Shown in pieces: positions 58,281-64,000 of a stretch of 64,000 bases of DNA. The stretch comes from Halichondria panicea (Eukaryota; Porifera; Demospongiae; Suberitida; Halichondriidae): NCBI RefSeq assembly GCF_963675165.1, contig NC_087392.1, forward strand, positions 1,317,001 to 1,381,000, read 5' to 3'. The notes under the pieces were generated by a model that saw only the letters and a program-made list of their open reading frames with translations, was not told the origin of the DNA and did no database searches. Positions within the stretch are counted from its first letter, which is position 1; every line of letters starts with the position of its first letter. A program made the position numbers and the translations under genes.

Positions 58281-60675
58281 ATGGAGGCTAAGAGTGAATC
58301 ACAGAGAGAGCTACTTATTCTGAAGCAATCTTCCTCTGAAATTGTAGAAGATGAAGGTGAAGAAGATGGCATGTTTGACCCCATGCACAAGTATGCATGT
58401 ATGCATTAGCTACTGAGTGATCTTACTTATAAAAGCTAATAGATGCATAAAAAATAGGACAAAAGATAAAATTTAATATTTGGGTGGAGTTGCATGCAAC
58501 TAACTAGGGTGTGGCTGGTGTGACCCCTCCCCCCAGTCTATAATTAACTCTGCTTGCACTGTACCCCATAGGCATAAGCTTAACCTCTAACTTTTGCAGA
58601 GAGGCTTTATTAGATTGCTTTTGCTCATGCATGGTAGCTTACTATCAAAACATTCTCAGCACTAGTATTGTCTGGCTCCGTGGCAGCTCAGCTCCACCCA
58701 AACATACATAACTACATACATAGCTACATAGCTCCAGGCCTTTTGTCTGAAAAACAATCAGTTATTAACAATCTAAACCATAATTATTCCATTTCAAATC
58801 CTCAGAGCTTGTCGGCTAGGGCTTGTAAAATGCAAATGTTGTAGTATTGCGTGCAAATTAATTAACTTCTAAGTCTTGTTTCTAACGCCCTCAACTTCCC
58901 TCAACTTCTTACTGCACTATAATGTTCCAAAATGATTGCAAGTACTACTTTACACGGTGAAGTCGCCAAACTTTTTGCTTCAAAGCGTTCTTATTGTTAA
59001 TAATGAGACATAAATAATTGTTGTGGGTATGTGTTAGATTGAGATTGGTTAAAACTATCCTCTAATTCAGGCCGATTAAAATACGTATTTTAATCGGCCT
59101 GGATTCGAGGCTAGGTAAACAAGATGGATTTCAGTAAGCTAATGCTATGGAAGTGACTGGGGCATGCATGATATGGGTGGAGCTGGTCTCCATGCATGCA
59201 TGCTTGATTTGTGGTGCATGCTTGATGGGTCTGTATTCACGATGGGTGGAACTGCAGGGTATGAATATTCTTGAATATTCTGACCCTTTTCGTAACTCTG
59301 AATGTTATCATGACACCCATTGGGATCTCGGTCATCCAACTTTATTAAGTGATACTGTGTAATTAGATAATGTATAGGGCTAAGAGCATGGTTCTTTTTC
59401 TAATTAATGAAAGGGCATTGATCACGTAGACAGTAGTATATAGTGTCTGTAATTATGTCAATCAGGGTGGATAGTTGTGGTAAAGGTTCATCTGACCACT
59501 GACCAAATTTATGGATAGCCCATCATGCTTCCTATTTGTGGTGCCCCTGCCAAACGTCTGTTCCATATTCAGACATAAGTGCATTGCATGTATCCCCACC
59601 CTCTCACCACAAAGCCCTGAGGCAGTTACTTCTTTTTATATTCATCCGGTTCTAAATTTAGTAACAAACTTCTCTCCTTGCAGCTGTGGAAGACCTCTTA
59701 CCTACCAAAAAACAAAATGGAGGCCCCCCTGAGAAGGTGATAGTAGTAAACAAACCAAGGAGGAATCTTCGCAAGCCAATAAAAGTCACTAGGGTAAGAG
59801 CGTTTGCTAGTAGCTACTATAATGATCTTTACCCAACCATCCAGATCCCCACACTCGATAAAGTTAATGGGAATCGACCAAAGGAGAGTACTTTCCCAAC
59901 CTTAACCTATAATAGTGGGATTATTAATGGGAACACGCCCCCTAAAGAAGCCCCACCCACTACCCCAGCTCCCGTCCCGTCCCTTGTCTTGCAACCTGGA
60001 GGCTATGTCCCTGTGTACACTCTACTCCCCAGATCTTCCAGCGATGCTCCTGTTAGCATGGCTCCCATCTCTCTGAGTCTGCCTATGTTCACAGCTGCTA
60101 GTGGAGCCGCCTCCTTCCCTGTGGTGTGTGTTTTTGTGGTCTTTATATAGTAAACAATGGTTTTGTGATACCTGACGCAAGCCGATGTTTACGTATGTCT
60201 CTGTGTGTTGGTATACATCGTGTTTGCTTGTGTGTAGTAAAACATCAACTCTCTGCCAACCTCACACACAGAATGGAAGGGTTGACCTCACCAGCAGTGC
60301 TCTGGCTACTATGGCTATTCTCAGCGGACGGGAACCGCACTCATTCACTCGAGAGAGTGTAAGGAGTGATGAGGGTGGGGAGGAGGCAGGGACATCCCCA
60401 CACATTGTGCTGGTCCATCCACAGCTCCAGAAACAATCATACTCATCCGATCCCACCCCTCAAGAGAGTGATGAGGGTGTTAAGGTGGCAGAGACGTCTC
60501 CGCAAAGTATGCTCGCCCAACCACAACCCCAGAAACGATCACGCACAACATCTGCCCCCACCCCCAGAAAGAGTGTGAACAGTGTGAACAGTGATGAGGG
60601 TGACAAGATGGCGGAGATGTCCCGGAAAATTCTGCTAGTCCAACCACAACTTCGCTCATTGCTGACCAACTCCAT
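58281..60675 (+). CDS. Unrecognised Pro/Ser-rich protein (3' end open)
   Basis: Four phase-consistent exons: 58281-58398 (MEAKSESQRELLILKQSSSE, then acidic EDEGEEDGMFDP), 59685-59793 (basic KPRRNLRKPIKVTR), 59845-60123 (Pro-rich, GGYVPVYTLLPRSSSDAP), and 60272-60675. The last has three imperfect repeats of SDEG..K.AE.SP...L.QPQ.QK with PTP spacers. It looks disordered, with an acidic N-terminus and a basic patch, which could suit a nuclear regulator, but no domain is recognised. The exon ends at a GTAAGT donor, so the stop lies further on. A phase-compatible open stretch at 63234-63385 is a candidate last exon. Confidence 0.6.
59056..59113. mobile_element. 58-bp hairpin, TAGCCTCGA family
   Basis: The central 34 bases (CAGGCCGATTAAAATAC and its exact complement) are a perfect palindrome; the outer bases TATCCTCTAATTC and GATTCGAGGCTA are imperfectly paired and match the family ends at 1028 and 7841. 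Confidence 0.7.
59263..59280. promoter_or_regulatory. Heat-shock-element-like array
   Basis: GAATATTCTTGAATATTC has GAA, TTC, GAA, TTC at exact five-base spacing, a four-unit heat shock factor site. It lies in the first intron of the unrecognised gene. Binding is inferred from the pattern only. Confidence 0.35.
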
Positions 60676-63233
60676 GTAAGTAAATAAATACATATCACAC
60701 CAGGCACATCTACTGTACGTGACTGTACGTGACTGTGCAGCTCTTAACACTCCTACTGAAGTTATTTTTTCTTTCGGTATAGAGTTACAATCCCCCCCTT
60801 GGATTTAATTAAAAGGTAATTAGGCAAATCCTGTAATACAATCCCACGTCCTCCAACCTTTTATTCCCAGATTGTCTATTCATTCTGGATAGCTTGCATT
60901 AGGCTCTCTCTGCATGCACATGTTGAATGCATGGTTATTATGCAACCTACCCATCTTGTAAAAGCACTTAACATATTTGAGCGGTCACACCTTGAATCTT
61001 ATGAGCGAGAACAACGTTCCTGCTATGCATTTATGTACGTCATATATGCTGCCATAGTAACGGTAATTGATGCTTATAATTATATATACTGTCTTTGCTT
61101 ACTCTATGAATAGTGCTTGTATAGTGTAACTATATAAGCACTGTTTAAGTATTGGGTATCTGTTGAGAACCTTTAGACACAATGCCTCATGCACAATGTC
61201 CTAGTCACGTTTCACACTGTGCAATTTGGCTGTTCTCCAAAACACTCAACACTCACTCTCTTGGGTTACCATTCTCAGTGAAAGGCTCCTTTGTATAATT
61301 ATGCGTATTAGTTGCGTACTCTTATTATATATTTCAATTGGAATGCACTATATACTTGATTCTGGTAATATTAGACCGCTTCCTGTTTACCTACGAAGGG
61401 AATCGGTTAGCCTGGTCATTCTAGAAGCCCCGAGGCCTTAATATCTTATTAATGGCATTTTAGTGCTTGGTTGAAATCTGATCTTAACAAATACTATGAA
61501 AATTAAATACAGTGCAAGTGCCTAATGTCGGTTAACCCTGATGCCTCATTTAATAGCTACACTTTAACAATGTTGCAATATGTCTTGTAATTCGGTCTGT
61601 CCTAGATCCCTGATCCTACAGGACCTAAGCATACACCGTGCTCTCTAGGAGCTACCGAAAGTATATTTTCTTTTGTTGGCCTCTCAAAGTTTGCTGACCT
61701 AGACGGATTGTCACCATAATTAATTATAGAGCTGGATGTGTTCTATATAATAATTATGGTTGTTCTTTGAGTAATTATGTTTCCATTACATGTGTAGGGA
61801 TATTGGCTGACACTGATGAAAAGATAGTGGCAGTGGTGCAATGTGTTTTATCCTATAGAGGGTTTAAATTCCTGGAACCTAAGCTGCTTAGATCACCAAA
61901 TACCTTCCTCCTGCATGCTCTACTTAGATCAGATGACTCCTAAGTTTCCGTCTGTATGTGTGACAAATGCTGGCAAAGTTTGCAAGTCTTTTCATGTTTG
62001 AGAGTAAGTCATTTGTTATTATTTTCTGGCAGAGTTTTTGCTCAGTCCTAATAGGGCCCCTATTGGCAGTTAAGCTATCATGGTTGAGTGGGCCAGTGTA
62101 CACTTGACTATCACAAGTTAGCATAGTAAATAATGACCAAAAAGAGGAAAAACAAAACTCCGTTAATGGCTGAATTAATCCCCATACCACCCACCGCATT
62201 AGTCCCAATCCACCCTAGTACCTTCCATACTGTACGTATTAACCCAATTATCAACTCTTTGTTATTGAGTCTAGACCCTTAATGTGTTCCTTCTGGTTGC
62301 ATTCCATATACACTGTTACTTACATAGCTCTGCATAATGTCTAGCTCTTCCAGCGTGCTTTAATTTCCCTGGAACATGATAGCTTCCATAAGAAGGATAA
62401 AGCCATATGCCTATTAAAACCACAAACATGTTTCCTTTTCTCCTATAATGTGGGTGGACAGGCCCAGACAGCAATCCATTGTGGTCTCTGTTACCGTGGT
62501 AATTAATCATTCATGGTCTGTCCGCCCCCTCTAGTACCACACTCTCCTTTTGTGAAATGTGTAAACAACCAACGTTCAAATGTTTGTGGTTTACAGCAGA
62601 TGGTTTCCCTCTTTATATAGTTGAGGGTTGAAAGAGTTTGAAATTCAAATGTAAACCACGGATGAGCAACCACAGACTCTAGCCTGTTGATCTTTATCTG
62701 TGGGCACGTAGCAACCGTATTACTAGAATGTTTTGCGAGCATCAAACATATGCGCAAAACCTACTAGTAAATACACACGATCCTTGCCAGAACGCAATAG
62801 TTAGATCGTAAAGGGTCAAATTTTCTGCTGATTTGGCTCATTCGCAAACGTTTTTCACTCGCAATATATTCTAGTATTACGGACGGTATATGTACGTGGT
62901 GCTAGGTATGGTTAGTGCACGTACAATGTACTTAGAGTTTGAACTTGATGAATGGTGTGAATTTGTTTTGGGGAACTTTCGTAACTTTTGGCAGCTGGTC
63001 TCCTCTAACTATTTCGTATAGTCTTCCTGAAATCTGTTAGTTCGGTAGTTCTATGGAATTCGTAGCAATGTCTCCCCATGGAAATTTGATTTGGCATATT
63101 TAGACATTAAAAAATTTTAATCCCTCTAACTATATAAACACGTATGCATACATTATATTAATAGCTATAGTTGCACGTTAACTTGATGTTGTTAATTGTT
63201 GTGTGTCATTTGTTTACTCTCATTGCTTCATCA
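60676..63233. other. Long intron or intergenic stretch
   Basis: No supported exon in 2.5 kb. It is AT-rich and contains the MITE at 62735-62885. If 63234-63385 belongs to the upstream gene, this is an intron far longer than others in the window. Confidence 0.4.
62735..62885. mobile_element. MITE, TTTTGCGAG...CTCGCAA family
   Basis: Ends TAGAATGTTTTGCGAGCATC and TTTTTCACTCGCAATATATT are inverted copies; the middle matches 24340-24515 (GATCCTTGCCAGAACGCA). No coding frame. Confidence 0.6.
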
Positions 63234-63385
63234 GCACCTATTGCTTGGCAGCGGCTGTAATTAATTTACTGGATACCGATATGAGTCTCCCTTGCCTACC
63301 TCAGGGAGCCTTGATTGAGAAGCCACTGTTTCTGCTCATACCAAACGATCCTCGATGTAAACATAGTTTAGTTGTTGGCAAATAG
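63234..63385 (+). CDS. Candidate terminal exon
   Basis: After a CATCAG acceptor-like site the frame reads TYCLAAAVINLLDTDMSLPC then LPQGALIEKPLFLLIPNDPR and stops at 63385. Its phase fits the donor at 60676. No domain is recognised and the intron would be 2.56 kb. Confidence 0.3.
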
Positions 63386-64000
63386 TGAAGTAGTTGACCT
63401 CTGCTGACTGTATTAAGCCCTTGTGAAGACGTGATTGTACGGTATTGAATGACAAAATTGAGCACATTATACGTATTATTAGTTTAGCTGACGGACAACA
63501 GTAGCCTTAAAAATAGATTTAAATAAATATCTTTTGTTAAGAAATGTTATGTTTTTTAATTCGCTGTGGTAGCTAGCACACTATTAATAGTGGCTTCTCT
63601 GTTCGTGAAACAAAAATCTATGGAGCCTGGTTACACTTACAAATAGTAGCCATGCATGCTAATACAGGCTATTCAAACTGGACATGCTAGTCCCCCAGTG
63701 CCTTCCTATAATCGATCATAATCACTAATTCCATTAGTTTGCTGCCTTCCTAAAAGGATGACTGCCTGTTTGCCCTAGGCTATACAGCTGCTCAGAGAGG
63801 AAGTGGCTACCCACCTTATGGGATGTGGAGCTGGTTGTTTCCCACTGGGACTGGGGGAGTCAACCGTGTTACCATGGGTGATGTTTGTCTGTTGTGGGGT
63901 CTTTGGTTTATTGCTCTGGTTTCTGGGTGCCCTCAATATTTCCGTTGACCTTACTGCCTATGTAACGATTTGCTTCCTACGATATGTGATCTGTTGTGGC
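63386..64000. other. Right-edge stretch without a supported gene
   Basis: From 63779, after a TTTGCCCTAG site, one frame stays open for 74 codons to the window end and includes a hydrophobic run (WVMFVCCGVFGLLLWFLGAL). This might be an exon of a gene continuing to the right, but nothing else supports it. Confidence 0.25.

Overview
The window looks like a compact invertebrate genome, most likely a demosponge. Support: about fifteen metazoan genes in 64 kb, mostly short introns (tens to a few hundred bases), short intergenic spacers, many small hairpin transposons, and fragments of gene types common in sponges (Gly-X-Y collagen-like exons, a ZU5-like fragment, a seven-pass membrane protein without a recognised family). 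The species cannot be named from sequence alone.

Layout. 1-3.7 kb (+): 3' part of a secretory-pathway enzyme joining an epimerase tail, EGF modules and a GT8 glycosyltransferase. 3.7-4.7 kb (-): Maf/ASMTL-type pyrophosphatase, divergent from KLHL8 (4.95-7.5 kb, +). 7.7-9.2 kb: duplicated tail of ARHGEF17 split by a 1.08-kb terminal-inverted-repeat transposon. 10.0-12.0 kb (+): a second epimerase/glycosyltransferase fusion with a signal anchor. 12.5-19.5 kb (-): ARHGEF17-like RhoGEF. 19.9-22.6 kb (+): TMEM144. 23.1-27.5 kb (-): RRM1. 27.6-30.8 kb: repeats, a transposase relic, little else. 30.7-40.1 kb: three tandem copies of a module with a recombinase-like segment, a collagen-like stretch and a 7TM gene; only the first 7TM gene is intact. 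40.1-42.6 kb: no convincing gene. 42.6-47.6 kb: WD40 protein (-), UBL3 (+), RAB9 (-), THEM6 (+). 47.9-50.8 kb (-): a thioredoxin-like/coiled-coil/PINK1-type kinase fusion. 51.0-54.0 kb (-): FAM114A. 54.2-56.1 kb (+): ZMAT2. 56.3-57.9 kb (-): ZFAND2. 58.3-60.7 kb (+): an unrecognised disordered protein that may extend to 63.4 kb. The rest is sparse.

Function. Most genes are unrelated housekeeping genes packed in divergent or convergent pairs (ASMTL/KLHL8, WD40/UBL3, RAB9/THEM6, FAM114A/ZMAT2, ZFAND2/unknown). The two epimerase-glycosyltransferase fusions, 6 kb apart, form the only evident functional pair and point to extracellular or Golgi glycan synthesis. The most unusual protein is the PINK1-type kinase: every exon junction I could read keeps one frame from the thioredoxin-like start to the kinase stop.
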